From assembly GCF_002006345.1 (NCBI RefSeq), contig NZ_LZZM01000143.1, forward strand, positions 1 through 64,000: 64,000 bases of DNA. The letters are read 5' to 3'. The stretch is from Clostridium puniceum (lineage in GTDB: Bacteria > Bacillota > Clostridia > Clostridiales > Clostridiaceae). How positions within the stretch are numbered: the first letter of the stretch is position 1; every line of letters begins with the position of its first letter. The position numbers were made by a program, and so were the translations under genes. Under the pieces are notes generated by a model. The model did not search any database. It had not been told where the DNA came from and was given only the letters and a program-made list of their open reading frames with translations. This document shows positions 32,224 to 41,316 of the stretch, in pieces.

Positions 32224-32261
32224 ATCCTTAGTTAAAATAACTTATTACTTTAACTAAGGAT
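32224..32261. other. Stem-loop inside the operon between etfA and hbd
   Basis: Perfect 13-bp stem ATCCTTAGTTAAA (32224-32236) with TTTAACTAAGGAT (32249-32261). No T-run follows on the minus strand, so it is more likely an RNA stability or processing element than a terminator. Confidence 0.7.
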
Positions 32262-32343
32262 TAATTATTCATTATAATTAATTATCTACATGTTATATTA
32301 TTAACTTTTCAAAATAACAATATGACAAATTAATTTATTTTAA

Positions 32344-33351
32344 TTATTCAGCGCTCTTTATTTCTTTAACTTGAGCTATTAATTCTGGCACCACCTTAGC
32401 AAGATCTCCAACTATTGCATAATCTGCAATCTTCATGATTGGAGCTGAATCATCCTTATTAACAGCAATTATTAAGTCTGAATCTTGCATACCAGCAACG
32501 TGTTGAATAGCTCCTGAAATACCACAAGCTATATAAATTTGAGGTCTTACAGTTTTACCAGTTTGACCTACTTGATATGCTCCATCAATCCATCCTTTTT
32601 CAACAGCAGCTCTTGAACCTGCTACTTTTCCTTCTAAAGCAGCTGCTAATTCTTCAAGAAGTTTGAAGTTTTCTTTACTTCCAACCCCTCTACCACCAGA
32701 AACGATAAAATCTGCTTCTGCTATATCTACAATATCTTTTTTAGCTTTAATAGTTTCTAAAACTTTAGTTCTAACATCACTATCAGCTAATTTAACTTCA
32801 ACTTTTTCAATTTTGCAATTTGCTGCATCAGTAGTAATTTTTGCAAATACCCCTGGTCTTACTGTAGCCATTTGTGGTCTATGATCTGGACAAGCGATTG
32901 TAGCCATTAAGTTACCACCAAATGCTGGTCTTGTAGCTAAAAGAGCTCCATTTTCAACTTCAACATCAATAGATGTACAGTCAGCTGTTAGTCCTGTTGA
33001 TAATCTAGCAGCTATTCTTGGACCTAAATCTCTTCCTATAAACGTAGCTCCCACGAATAATATCCCTGGCTTTCTTTCATTTGATAAGTCACAAATAACT
33101 TTAGTATAAGCATCAGTTGTATAATGTTCTAAATTCTTATCATCAGCAACCAAAACTTCATCTGCACCATGTTCAGCTAATGTCTTTGCTAATCCTTCTA
33201 TGTTATGTCCTAATAATAAAGCTGTTAACTTTACTCCTAATTCATCAGCAATTCTTCTACCTTCTCCAAGTAGTTCTAAAGATACTTTTTGTAATTCGCC
33301 TTCTCTTTGTTCAGCAAAGACCCAAACGCCTTTGTAATCTGCTATATTCAT
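32344..33351 (-). CDS. etfA: Electron transfer flavoprotein alpha subunit
   Basis: FAD-binding subunit of the Etf pair that, with Bcd, reduces crotonyl-CoA with NADH and bifurcates electrons to ferredoxin in clostridia. The 335-residue product has the N-terminal adenine-nucleotide-hydrolase-like domain and the C-terminal FAD domain with SRAAVEKGWIDGAYQVGQTG, YIACGISGAIQHVAGM and NKDDSAPI. Twenty-two bases after etfB. Confidence 0.97.
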   Translation of the reverse strand: MNIADYKGVWVFAEQREGELQKVSLELLGEGRRIADELGVKLTALLLGHNIEGLAKTLAEHGADEVLVADDKNLEHYTTDAYTKVICDLSNERKPGILFVGATFIGRDLGPRIAARLSTGLTADCTSIDVEVENGALLATRPAFGGNLMATIACPDHRPQMATVRPGVFAKITTDAANCKIEKVEVKLADSDVRTKVLETIKAKKDIVDIAEADFIVSGGRGVGSKENFKLLEELAAALEGKVAGSRAAVEKGWIDGAYQVGQTGKTVRPQIYIACGISGAIQHVAGMQDSDLIIAVNKDDSAPIMKIADYAIVGDLAKVVPELIAQVKEIKSAE

Positions 33352-33373
33352 AATAAATTACCCTCCTATTATC

Positions 33374-34153
33374 TTAGATGTAGTGTTTTTCTTTTAATTT
33401 TCCAACAACATAATATGCTGCATTTTTAGGTGATTCTCTAACAATTTCTCCTGCGCCCTTAACTTCCTTAGTCATTGACTTCTTAACCTTTGTAGGTGAA
33501 CCTTTAAGACCTAATTCAGCTACATCTACATCTATATCAGCTGCACTCATAACTTTGATTTCATCATCAGAAGTTGCGAAAATATGCGCAACATTCATAT
33601 ATCTTGTTTCATTTAATTCTTCAATTGCAGTTAATAGACATGGAGTTTTAACTTCCACTACTTGGTGTCCATCTTCTAATGCTCTATTTACTATTAATGA
33701 ATTTCCTTCAACTTTAACATTTTGAACATATGTTACTTGAGGAATATTTAAATGTTCAGCTATTTCTGGACCAACTTGTGCAGTATCTCCATCAATTGCT
33801 TGTCTTCCTGCAAATACTAAATCATAATCTAATTTTGCAATAACTCCAGCTAATGCTTTTGAAGTAGCTAAAGTATCAGCTCCTCCCATTGCTCTATCTG
33901 TTAAAAGAATAGCTTCATCAGCACCCATACATAATGCTTCTCTTAAAACTGCTTTAGCCATTGGAAGTCCCATTGTAATAACTGTAACTTTTCCTCCAAC
34001 AGTTTCTTTTAATTGTAATGCACCTTCTAATGCATGTTTATCCTCTGGGTTCATTATAGATGGAACACCATCTCTAATTAATGTACCAGTTTTAGGATCT
34101 ATCTTTACAGCTGTAGTATCTGGAACTTGTTTTACACAAACTACTATATTCAT
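33374..34153 (-). CDS. etfB: Electron transfer flavoprotein beta subunit
   Basis: Partner of EtfA; in bifurcating Etf it carries the flavin that splits NADH electrons. The 259-residue protein starts MNIVVCVKQVPDT, has DTLATSKALAGVI, FAGRQAIDGDTAQVGPEIAEHL and ends with the EtfB C-terminal arm. It lies 13 bases after bcd, with AGGAGG within that gap. Confidence 0.97.
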   Translation of the reverse strand: MNIVVCVKQVPDTTAVKIDPKTGTLIRDGVPSIMNPEDKHALEGALQLKETVGGKVTVITMGLPMAKAVLREALCMGADEAILLTDRAMGGADTLATSKALAGVIAKLDYDLVFAGRQAIDGDTAQVGPEIAEHLNIPQVTYVQNVKVEGNSLIVNRALEDGHQVVEVKTPCLLTAIEELNETRYMNVAHIFATSDDEIKVMSAADIDVDVAELGLKGSPTKVKKSMTKEVKGAGEIVRESPKNAAYYVVGKLKEKHYI

Positions 34154-34166
34154 TACAAAAGTCCTC

Positions 34167-35306
34167 CTATCTTAAAATGCTTCCTGCGATAACCATTTTT
34201 TGAACTTCTGAAGTTCCTTCATAGATTTCGCATATCTTAGCATCTCTCATCATTCTTTCTACTGGATATTCTTTAGTGTATCCATATCCACCAAAGATTT
34301 GAACTGCTTTAGTTGTAACTTCCATTGCAACATCTGCAGCAAATAATTTAGCTCTTGCAGCATCAACTGAATATGGTTCACCAGCTTGCTTTTTACACGC
34401 TGCTTTGTATACCAAGTATTTAGCTGCTTCAATTTTAACATCCATTTCAGCAATATACCATTGTAATCCTTGGAATGCTGATAATGGTTTTCCAAATTGT
34501 TTTCTTTCTTTCATATAGTTAACAGCTTCTTCAAAAGCTCCTTCTGCAATACCTAAAGCTTGAGCTGCTATACCAATTCTTCCTCCATCAAGAGTCTTCA
34601 TTGCTATTCCAAATCCCTTACCTTCTACACTTAACAAGTTTTCCTTTGGAATTATGCAGTTTTCCATAACTAATTCAGTAGTTGAAGATGCTCTGATACC
34701 CATCTTATTTTCTAATTTTCCTATTGAGAATCCTGGGAAAGATTTTTCTACGATAAATGCAGAAATTCCTTTAGTTCCTTTGCTCTTATCTGTCATAGCA
34801 AATATTATGAAAGTTTCAGCAACTCCACCATTTGTTATGAATATTTTTGAACCATTTAAGATATAGTTGTCTCCATCTAATACAGCAGTTGTTTGTTGTC
34901 CTGCAGCATCTGTACCAGCACCTGGTTCAGTTAAACCGAAAGCACCAATTTTCTTCCCACTACAAAGATCTGGTAAATACTTTTGTCTTTGTGCTGGAGT
35001 ACCATTTTCATTAATTACTGATGCACATAATGATGTATGAGCTGAAAGTATAACTCCTGTAGTACCACAAACTTTTGATAATTCTTCTACAGCTATTATG
35101 TATGAAAGAACATCTCCACCTGCTCCACCAAATTCTTTAGCAAATGGTATACCCATCACTCCTAGTTTAGCCATTTTTTCAACATTTTCCATAGGGAATC
35201 TTTCTGTTTCATCAATTTCAGCAGCGATTGGCTTAACTTCATTTACTGCGAATTCTCTGATCATTTGTTGTACTAATTGTTGTTCTCTAGTTAATTGGAA
35301 ATTCAT
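34167..35306 (-). CDS. bcd: Butyryl-CoA dehydrogenase
   Basis: FAD acyl-CoA dehydrogenase that, with EtfAB, reduces crotonyl-CoA to butyryl-CoA. The 379-residue protein has both family signatures (FGLTEPGAGTDAAG and the C-terminal QIFGGYGYTKEYPVERMMRDAK) and the catalytic base Glu363 in CEIYEGTSEVQ, the position used by short-chain dehydrogenases. Second gene of the operon, 104 bases after crt. Confidence 0.98.
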   Translation of the reverse strand: MNFQLTREQQLVQQMIREFAVNEVKPIAAEIDETERFPMENVEKMAKLGVMGIPFAKEFGGAGGDVLSYIIAVEELSKVCGTTGVILSAHTSLCASVINENGTPAQRQKYLPDLCSGKKIGAFGLTEPGAGTDAAGQQTTAVLDGDNYILNGSKIFITNGGVAETFIIFAMTDKSKGTKGISAFIVEKSFPGFSIGKLENKMGIRASSTTELVMENCIIPKENLLSVEGKGFGIAMKTLDGGRIGIAAQALGIAEGAFEEAVNYMKERKQFGKPLSAFQGLQWYIAEMDVKIEAAKYLVYKAACKKQAGEPYSVDAARAKLFAADVAMEVTTKAVQIFGGYGYTKEYPVERMMRDAKICEIYEGTSEVQKMVIAGSILR

Positions 35307-35410
35307 TAAATTACCCTCCTTGTTACTTAAACCTATTTGATAACAAACTATATTTAAATCTCTAATAGATTTTTAACTTAATCTTAAAATATTATTTATC
35401 ATTTTAACAA

Positions 35411-36196
35411 TTATTTATTTTGAAAATTCTTTTCTGTTCTTCTTTCTAAGAACGCAGTCATTCCTTCTGTTTGATCTTCTGTAGCAAAACACTTACCGAA
35501 ATCTTCTGCTTCTATTAATATAGCTGCATCAATATCTACTTGCATTCCTCTATCAATAGCATCTTTACAATATGCAACTGCCTTTGGAGCATTATCTGCA
35601 ATCTTACTCGCCATAGCTTTTGCTTCATCCATTAAGCTTTCTAATTCAACTACTTTATTTACTAAACCTATTCTATAAGCTTCTTCTACATTTATTATGT
35701 CACAAGTATATATTAATTCCTTAGCTTTCCCTGGTCCTACAATTCTAGCTAATCTTTGGGTTCCACCAAATCCTGGAGTTATTCCCAGACCTACTTCTGG
35801 TTGACCAAATTTTGCTTTTACTGAAGCTATTCTTATGTCACATGACATAGCAAGTTCACATCCACCACCAAGAGCAAATCCTGATACAGCCGCGATAACT
35901 GGCTTATCCAATTTTTCTAATCTTCTAAAAACATTGTTTCCTAAGATTCCAAATTCTTTACCTTGTTCTTCATTAAGGTCTTTCATTTCAGCAATATCTG
36001 CTCCAGCAACAAAAGATTTTTCTCCTGCACCAGTTAATATAACTGCATACACATTACTGTCTTTTTCTAAATCTTCTAAAACAGTATCTAAATCTTTTAA
36101 TGTTTCTGAATTTAATGCATTTAGTGCCTTTGGTCTGTTGATTGTAACAATAGCTAAATGCCCTTCCTTTTCAAGAATCACATTTTTTAATTCCAT
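35411..36196 (-). CDS. crt: 3-hydroxybutyryl-CoA dehydratase (crotonase)
   Basis: Dehydrates 3-hydroxybutyryl-CoA to crotonyl-CoA. The 261-residue product has the crotonase oxyanion segments SFVAGADIAEM and FALGGGCELAMSCD (first catalytic Glu) and FGQPEVGLGITPGFGGTQRL (second Glu). The ATG at 36196 is chosen because AAGGAGG lies eight bases upstream; an in-frame start at 36214 overlaps it. First gene of the butyryl-CoA operon; promoter and Rex box lie upstream. Confidence 0.98.
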   Translation of the reverse strand: MELKNVILEKEGHLAIVTINRPKALNALNSETLKDLDTVLEDLEKDSNVYAVILTGAGEKSFVAGADIAEMKDLNEEQGKEFGILGNNVFRRLEKLDKPVIAAVSGFALGGGCELAMSCDIRIASVKAKFGQPEVGLGITPGFGGTQRLARIVGPGKAKELIYTCDIINVEEAYRIGLVNKVVELESLMDEAKAMASKIADNAPKAVAYCKDAIDRGMQVDIDAAILIEAEDFGKCFATEDQTEGMTAFLERRTEKNFQNK

Positions 36197-36268
36197 GTTA
36201 AGGTCCTCCTTCAAACTTGCTTATTTATTTTTTTAATTTTCTTACTATTTTTAATATTTTTAATTCAT

Positions 36269-36286
36269 TTGTTAATATTATAACAA
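36269..36286. promoter_or_regulatory. Rex-type operator before crt
   Basis: TTGTTAATATTATAACAA matches the clostridial Rex consensus except for one base in the right arm, the same departure as in the hydrogenase operator at 28263. It lies 73 bases before crt, in the 5' leader, and on the minus strand includes a second TATAAT. Confidence 0.9.
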
Positions 36287-36329
36287 ATGAATCTAAAAAA
36301 ACATTGAGGTCGAAAAACCCCTAGTTAAA

Positions 36330-36358
36330 ATTATAATACGTACTTAATTTATTTGCAA
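36330..36358 (-). promoter_or_regulatory. Promoter of the crt-bcd-etfB-etfA-hbd operon
   Basis: Minus-strand TTGCAA (36353-36358), 17-base spacer, TATAAT (36330-36335). The -35 lies inside one arm of a perfect dyad TTGCAATAA (36353-36361) / TTATTGCAA (36373-36381), a possible binding site for another regulator. Confidence 0.72.
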
Positions 36359-36454
36359 TAAAATATTATGCCTTATTGCAAGTTTTTTACTTAAATAATC
36401 CTTATTTTCTTAAAAAGGAATTTAGAAACACAGTTTTGTTTGTTAAAAAAATAA

Positions 36455-36493
36455 TAAACTTGCCAACTAAAATTAACTTAATAGGCTAGTTTA
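36455..36493 (-). terminator. Probable terminator of rex
   Basis: TAAACTTGCC (36455-36464) pairs with GGCTAGTTTA (36484-36493) with one mismatch; on the minus strand TTATTTTTTT-like sequence follows. Confidence 0.6.
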
Positions 36494-36531
36494 TCATTTT
36501 ACAACAAAAACTAATATTTAAATTTTATTTT

Positions 36532-37167
36532 TTAATTATCACTTTCATTTAACAAGTAAATTAAAGTCATTAAACTTTCACTTAAATGTACATTTTCCAC
36601 CTTAACATAATCTGGAACCACCAAATCTACAGGTGCAAAATTCCAAATTGCTCTTACTCCACCTTTTATTAATTCATCAGCAACACTTTGAGCATTTTTT
36701 GTAGGTACACAAATTATTCCTATATCAATTTTGTGTTCATTTAAAATAGGTGCCATATCATCTATATCCATAATTTCAACATTTCTAATTTTCATTCCGA
36801 TTAATTTAGGATTTGCATCAAATATAGTTGTTATTTTAACTCCAAAATTCTCAAATCTTGAATAATTAGAAACGGCTTGCCCTATATTTCCAGCCCCAAC
36901 TAGTGCTGCTTCATACCCTCTGTTGAGACCTAATATAGAACCAATTTGACTATATAATTCCTTGACATTATATCCATATCCTTGTTGTCCAAAGTCTCCA
37001 AAACAATTTAAATCTTGGCGAATTTGAGATGCTGTAAACCCTATTTTTTCCCCTAATTCCTTTGATGAAATTCTATCTATATCATTTCTCATAAGTTCTT
37101 CAAGATATCTATAATATTTAGGCAATCTTTTAATAACCGCCATAGATATATTTCTATTTTTTTCCAT
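36532..37167 (-). CDS. rex: Redox-sensing transcriptional repressor Rex
   Basis: Senses the NADH/NAD+ ratio and releases its operators when NADH rises. The 211-residue protein has an N-terminal winged helix (RLPKYYRYLEELMR, GFTASQIRQDLNCFGDFG at 44-60, recognition helix) and a Rossmann domain with VGAGNIGQA (90-98), ending in the family C-terminal helix. The ATG at 37167 follows GGGAG; a GTG at 37182 overlaps that site. Placed immediately upstream of the butyryl-CoA operon, as in many clostridia; matching operators occur at 36269 and 28263, but none is clear before rex itself. Confidence 0.97.
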   Translation of the reverse strand: MEKNRNISMAVIKRLPKYYRYLEELMRNDIDRISSKELGEKIGFTASQIRQDLNCFGDFGQQGYGYNVKELYSQIGSILGLNRGYEAALVGAGNIGQAVSNYSRFENFGVKITTIFDANPKLIGMKIRNVEIMDIDDMAPILNEHKIDIGIICVPTKNAQSVADELIKGGVRAIWNFAPVDLVVPDYVKVENVHLSESLMTLIYLLNESDN

Positions 37168-37522
37168 ATATAATTCTCCCACTTCTATAATTTTAATTTC
37201 TATATTAAGTTTACTTATGTAATAATATCATAAAACATCCTAACTATAATTTATTCTATTTTTAACGTTACATATATTAATTATAATAAGTCATTTATAT
37301 TTATATTCATTAATTACATACTATGATTTATAATTTTACCATATTTCTATATTTTTATGTCAAGGTTAATAAAATTATTTTATTAAAAAATAATAAATTT
37401 CACATTTTTTTATTCAATAGACTTTATAAAGGATTTATAATATAAAATTCTAACCTTTCCTAATCATAAAAAAATACCTCAAAATAATTTTTTACTATTT
37501 TGAGGTACTTTACTATAATCAA
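37168..37522. other. Intergenic region between rex and the phospholipase-like gene
   Basis: Contains a TTGACA on the minus strand (37358-37363) with TAAAAT 19 bases on, a poor promoter candidate for rex, and the terminator at 37468-37507. Otherwise AT-rich without open frames. Confidence 0.5.
37468..37507 (-). terminator. Terminator of the phospholipase C-like gene
   Basis: Perfect 12-bp stem TACCTCAAAATA (37475-37486) with TATTTTGAGGTA (37496-37507), followed on the minus strand by seven Ts. Confidence 0.93.
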
Positions 37523-38104
37523 TTAAATTGCTTTACTTGATTTACTGTCATTTAAGAATACATTATCTAAAATCATATTTAATACACTATCACAAACATA
37601 GTATGAAAATGTTAAGTCAATATGATAATCTAATGATCCATCATATTGTTTTTGTAATTGTACTATAAAAGCTTTTACATTGCTTGGTTCTATATCAGTA
37701 TTTATAATACCAGTCAACTCAAATTCTTTAGCTAATTTAGCTAATTTTTTTTCGTACATCATATGATGTTTTACAGCACTTGTGCTTTTAAATTCCCATC
37801 TATAATAATGAGGTGCACAGAAAAAATCACATAAAAAATGACATACTACTCCAAGTTCTTCACTAAATTTTCCAATAGTCATATTATAATAAACATCTTC
37901 CAATGTTAATGAAGATAAATATATAATTTTTTCAACTATCATATCTATGCTTTCATTAAAATAATGCTTTTTGAATTTATATTTAGGCGTACAGTCTGGT
38001 TTCACATTCCCCCATATAAATCTTTTATCATTAATCAAGTAAATACTCTTTGTATTCGCATATTTTATAATATTTTCGCCCATAACTTTGTGAGTATTAA
38101 TCAT
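37523..38104 (-). CDS. Zinc-dependent phospholipase C-like protein
   Basis: The 193-residue product fits the zinc-dependent phospholipase C / S1-P1 nuclease-like fold: NTHKVMGENI near the N-terminus (a metal-ligand His), KPDCTPKYKFKKHY, and GVVCHFLCDFFCAPHYYRWE with the His/Asp pair typical of the second metal site. There is no signal peptide, unlike secreted phospholipase C toxins, so it is a cytoplasmic housekeeping relative of unknown substrate. Start uncertain: ATG 38104 or TTG 38107, both behind AAGGATGTG. Single gene with its own terminator. Confidence 0.72.
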   Translation of the reverse strand: MINTHKVMGENIIKYANTKSIYLINDKRFIWGNVKPDCTPKYKFKKHYFNESIDMIVEKIIYLSSLTLEDVYYNMTIGKFSEELGVVCHFLCDFFCAPHYYRWEFKSTSAVKHHMMYEKKLAKLAKEFELTGIINTDIEPSNVKAFIVQLQKQYDGSLDYHIDLTFSYYVCDSVLNMILDNVFLNDSKSSKAI

Positions 38105-38444
38105 CAAAGTTTAATCACATCCTTATATTTTAGTTATTTTAAATCATAATAATTTTTCTAATGACTAAAATTTATTTTATACTCTTATAATAATACTCGA
38201 AGTACAAATTTACAATACTCTATTATATAATTTAAAGAAATATTATCTGTATAAATCCCCAAAAATATGAAGTCTCATATTTTATTAACCTAAACTTAGT
38301 ATAACAATACTTTTTAATCTTCTTCTAAATTATGTGTTTTCATTTTTTTGCTACTAATATGTAATAAAAAAATGTTTATAACTGATATTTTAATCCTTCA
38401 CAAACATCTTTTCATCTCTCTAGATATATAGTAAAATATTTTAC
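38105..38444. other. AT-rich intergenic region
   Basis: Holds the terminator of the ula-type operon (38366-38407) at its right. The left part is the leader of the phospholipase-like gene; no open frame or other structure stands out. Confidence 0.5.
38366..38407 (-). terminator. Terminator of the ula-type operon
   Basis: ATGTTTAT (38372-38379) pairs with ACAAACAT (38400-38407), 8 bp with one wobble; on the minus strand seven Ts follow (38366-38372). Confidence 0.7.
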
Positions 38445-39089
38445 CTATTTATTCATACCTTCATAATCGTTTAAAAACTTTTCAATTCCTGCATCTGTAA
38501 GTGGATGTTTTATCATCTGTACTATCACATTGTAAGGTATTGTAGCTATATTAGAACCTGCCTTAGCACAATCTAATACATGAATTGGATTTCTAACACT
38601 TGCTGAAATAATTTCTGCGTCTATCCCGTGAATTTCAAATATTTCCGCAATATCTTGAATTAATGTAATACCTGTACTTCCAATATCATCTAATCTACCT
38701 AAGAATGGGCTTACATAACTAGCACCAGCTCTTGCTGCAAGTAATGCTTGAAGCGCTGAAAAAATTAAAGTTACATTTGTTTTTATTCCTTCTTTATTAA
38801 GAATGCTTATAGCTTTTAGCCCTTCTTCGCACATTGGAATTTTAACTACCATATTTTTATGCATTTTAGCTATTGCACGAGCTTCAGCAACCATTTCTTC
38901 ACTTTCCATTGAAATTACTTCTCCACTAATAGGTCCATCAACTATACTAGTTATTTCCTTTATTACTTCTGTGAAATCTCTGCCTTCTTTTGCAATAAGT
39001 GATGGATTAGTTGTTACTCCACAGATAACCCCTAAAGCATTAGCTTTTTTTATTTCTTCTATATTAGCTGTATCTACAAATATTTTCAT
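38445..39089 (-). CDS. Transaldolase / fructose-6-phosphate aldolase family (TalC/FSA)
   Basis: The 214-residue protein is a small-subunit transaldolase: [10 protein letters not shown] (Asp6), [13 protein letters not shown], Schiff-base Lys83 in [41 protein letters not shown]. Such proteins act either as transaldolase or as F6P aldolase; in an operon with transketolase, transaldolase is more likely. The ATG at 39089 follows AGGAG; a GTG upstream overlaps it. Last gene of the ula-type operon, 111 bases after the transketolase C-half. Confidence 0.93.
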   Translation of the reverse strand: MKIFVDTANIEEIKKANALGVICGVTTNPSLIAKEGRDFTEVIKEITSIVDGPISGEVISMESEEMVAEARAIAKMHKNMVVKIPMCEEGLKAISILNKEGIKTNVTLIFSALQALLAARAGASYVSPFLGRLDDIGSTGITLIQDIAEIFEIHGIDAEIISASVRNPIHVLDCAKAGSNIATIPYNVIVQMIKHPLTDAGIEKFLNDYEGMNK

Positions 39090-39200
39090 TATTATCACTC
39101 CTATTTTTAATGGATTTATATTGTTTTTAATTACGCTTACTTAAATTAAAATGTCCGCTTCTTATTTATAATCTTCATTCTTTTTGATTAATCTTGAGTA

Positions 39201-40127
39201 TTATTTTAATATTGCTTTTACTTCTTCAATAATAGCTTCACTTGTTAATTTATATTTTTGCATAAGCTCATCTGGTGTTCCTGATTCCCCAAAAGTATCT
39301 TTTATTCCAACCATTTTTACGTGAGTTGGATATTCTGCACATACAACTTCTGATACAATAGCTCCAAGTCCACCTATAATTGAATGTTCTTCTGCTGTAA
39401 CTATTGCTTTTGTTTCTTTTGCAGCCTTTATAATTAATTCTCTATCTATTGGCTTTATAGTTGAAATATTTATAACTCTTGCACTAATGCCTTGGATTTC
39501 TAATTCTTTTGAAGCTTGAATAGCTTTTTGAACCATCATTCCTGTTGCAATAATAGCTACATCATTCCCCTCTCTTACTTGAACACCTTTACCAATTTCA
39601 AATTTGTAATTTTCATTAAATATATCTTCTGTATTGCATCTTCCAAATCTCAAGTAAACAGGCCCTTCAAATTCCGCTGCCGCTTTAGTTGCTGCTATTG
39701 CTTCTCTATGATCTGCTGGCACTATCACAGTCATATTAGGAAGCGAATTCATAAGTGCAATATCTTCAATTGATTGATGTGAACCACCATCTTCTCCAAC
39801 TGTTATTCCAGCATGAGTTGCTGCTATTTTTACATTCATCTTTGGATAGCAAATTGAATTTCTTATTATCTCAAAGGATCTCCCTGTTGCAAACACAGCA
39901 AAAGTACTTGCAAAAGGTATATTCCCTACATTTGCAAATCCTGCTGCCATTCCCATTAAATTCTGCTCTGCAATTCCTGCATTAAAAAATCTATCTTTAA
40001 ATTCCGATTTGAATCCATTTGTCTTAGTTGACTTTGAAAGATCGGCATCTAACACAACAACTTTTTCATTTTCACGTCCAAGTTCAACTAAAGCCATACC
40101 GTATGATTCTCTTGTAGCCTTACCCAT
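39201..40127 (-). CDS. Transketolase, C-terminal subunit
   Basis: Pyrimidine-binding and C-terminal domains of a split thiamine-diphosphate transketolase. The 308-residue protein has NAGIAEQNLMGMAAGFA with the catalytic Glu, EDGGSHQSIEDIALM, RFGRCNTEDIF and the C-terminal domain ending ELMQKYKLTSEAIIEEV. It needs the N-half encoded just upstream at 40340-41158. An AGGAGG leader precedes the ATG. An unusual 212-base spacer with direct repeats separates the halves. Confidence 0.96.
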   Translation of the reverse strand: MGKATRESYGMALVELGRENEKVVVLDADLSKSTKTNGFKSEFKDRFFNAGIAEQNLMGMAAGFANVGNIPFASTFAVFATGRSFEIIRNSICYPKMNVKIAATHAGITVGEDGGSHQSIEDIALMNSLPNMTVIVPADHREAIAATKAAAEFEGPVYLRFGRCNTEDIFNENYKFEIGKGVQVREGNDVAIIATGMMVQKAIQASKELEIQGISARVINISTIKPIDRELIIKAAKETKAIVTAEEHSIIGGLGAIVSEVVCAEYPTHVKMVGIKDTFGESGTPDELMQKYKLTSEAIIEEVKAILK

Positions 40128-40217
40128 TCCTTTAATCCTCCTAGCTTTTATTATGTTCTATGATAATAGAATTTGGTTCTATAAGTAGAGAACCCAAAAA
40201 GTGATGCTCCAAATTTA

Positions 40218-40274
40218 ATATTTGGTTAGCAGAACTTTCTCTTTAGAGCTTTTATATTTGGCTCCTCGAACTTT
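40218..40274 (-). repeat. Imperfect direct repeats between the transketolase halves
   Basis: On the minus strand AAAGTTCGAGGAGCCAAATA (40274-40254 side) and AAAGTTCTGCTAACCAAATA (40238-40218 side) are related 21-base units 36 bases apart, sharing AAAGTTC at one end and CCAAATAT at the other. Short hairpins (CCAAAT/ATTTGG; GGTTCT/AGAACC near 40170-40192; TTCGTTCG/CGAA near 40290-40320) fill the 212-base spacer, which is less AT-rich than other spacers. Possibly an RNA element or a small repeat insertion. Confidence 0.5.
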
Positions 40275-40339
40275 CACACCATGCATCTATGATTTCTTAC
40301 TATTCGAGCACTCAGCGAACGAATGCAAGTCGTGTTTAC

Positions 40340-41158
40340 TTATTTCCCCATAATATCTTTTATTGCTTTTTCCTTTTCTTCTCTATTAGGTGCTTGACCA
40401 TGCCATTCTGCTTTGTTTTCCATAAAGCTTACCCCACTTCCTTTTACCGTTTTAGCAATTATTACAGTTGGTTTTCCTTTAGCTTTACCAGCATTTAAAA
40501 ATGCTTCATTAATTTTGTCATAATCATTTCCATCATCACAACATACAACATTCCATCCAAAGCTTTCAAACTTTTTATCTAATGGTGAAATACTCATCAC
40601 TTCTTCATTAGCACCATCAATTTGAAGTCCATTATTATCAATAATAGCAACTAAATTATCTAATTTATAATGAGCTGCTGCCATTGAAGCTTCCCATACT
40701 AAGCCTTCTTGAAGCTCTCCATCTCCTAATAGTACATATACTTTTGAATTATTTTTTTGATTTCTAAGGCCTAAAGCCATACCTACTGCATTTGATATTC
40801 CTTGTCCAAGTGAACCTGTTGAAACATCAACACCTAATATATGTTTAGAATCTGGATGTCCTTGAAGAAGAGCTCCTATCTTTCTAAGTTTTTTTAATTC
40901 TTCCTTAGGAAAATATTCTTTTTGTGCAAGTACAGCATAAAGTGCTGGAGCTGCATGTCCTTTACTTAAAACAAATCTATCTCTCTTAGGATCCTTTGGA
41001 GCTTCAACACTTACATTCATTTTTTCATAATATAAATAAGTTATTATATCGGCACAAGATAATGAACCACCTGGATGTCCTGATTTTGCTTCATAAATCA
41101 TTTCAATAATATTTTTCTTAATTTCCTTTGATATAGAAATCAGTTCTTCTTTATTCAT
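40340..41158 (-). CDS. Transketolase, N-terminal subunit
   Basis: Thiamine-pyrophosphate domain of a split transketolase. The 272-residue protein has GHPGGSLSCADIITYLYY, SKGHAAPALYAVLA, GSLGQGISNAVGMALG and the TPP motif GDGELQEGLVWEA...IDNNGLQIDG. It works with the C-half downstream, moving two-carbon units between xylulose 5-phosphate and other sugar phosphates; in this operon it would consume the D-xylulose 5-phosphate made by UlaF. Confidence 0.96.
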   Translation of the reverse strand: MNKEELISISKEIKKNIIEMIYEAKSGHPGGSLSCADIITYLYYEKMNVSVEAPKDPKRDRFVLSKGHAAPALYAVLAQKEYFPKEELKKLRKIGALLQGHPDSKHILGVDVSTGSLGQGISNAVGMALGLRNQKNNSKVYVLLGDGELQEGLVWEASMAAAHYKLDNLVAIIDNNGLQIDGANEEVMSISPLDKKFESFGWNVVCCDDGNDYDKINEAFLNAGKAKGKPTVIIAKTVKGSGVSFMENKAEWHGQAPNREEKEKAIKDIMGK

Positions 41159-41316
41159 ATTTCACCAACCTATCTATTTTGTTCATACTTATAACCCTAA
41201 ATGAGTAAATTTATTACATTATAATTTTAAAATTTATATGATAAATGTTAAAATTTTCACTTATTTAGATGCTGTATTTCATTTTTTTTATAATTTATAA
41301 ATCAATATTTCATATT

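Noticed and set aside
38445-39089. The 214-residue TIM-barrel protein as the missing UlaD
   Set aside because: It has the transaldolase/FSA signature (GVTTNPS, Lys83, SPFLGRLDD), not the OMP-decarboxylase DxKxxD motif of UlaD.
40128-40339. Considered as a T-box or known metabolite riboswitch
   Set aside because: No T-box consensus, no aptamer core I know, and it is in mid-operon; left as an unexplained structured spacer.
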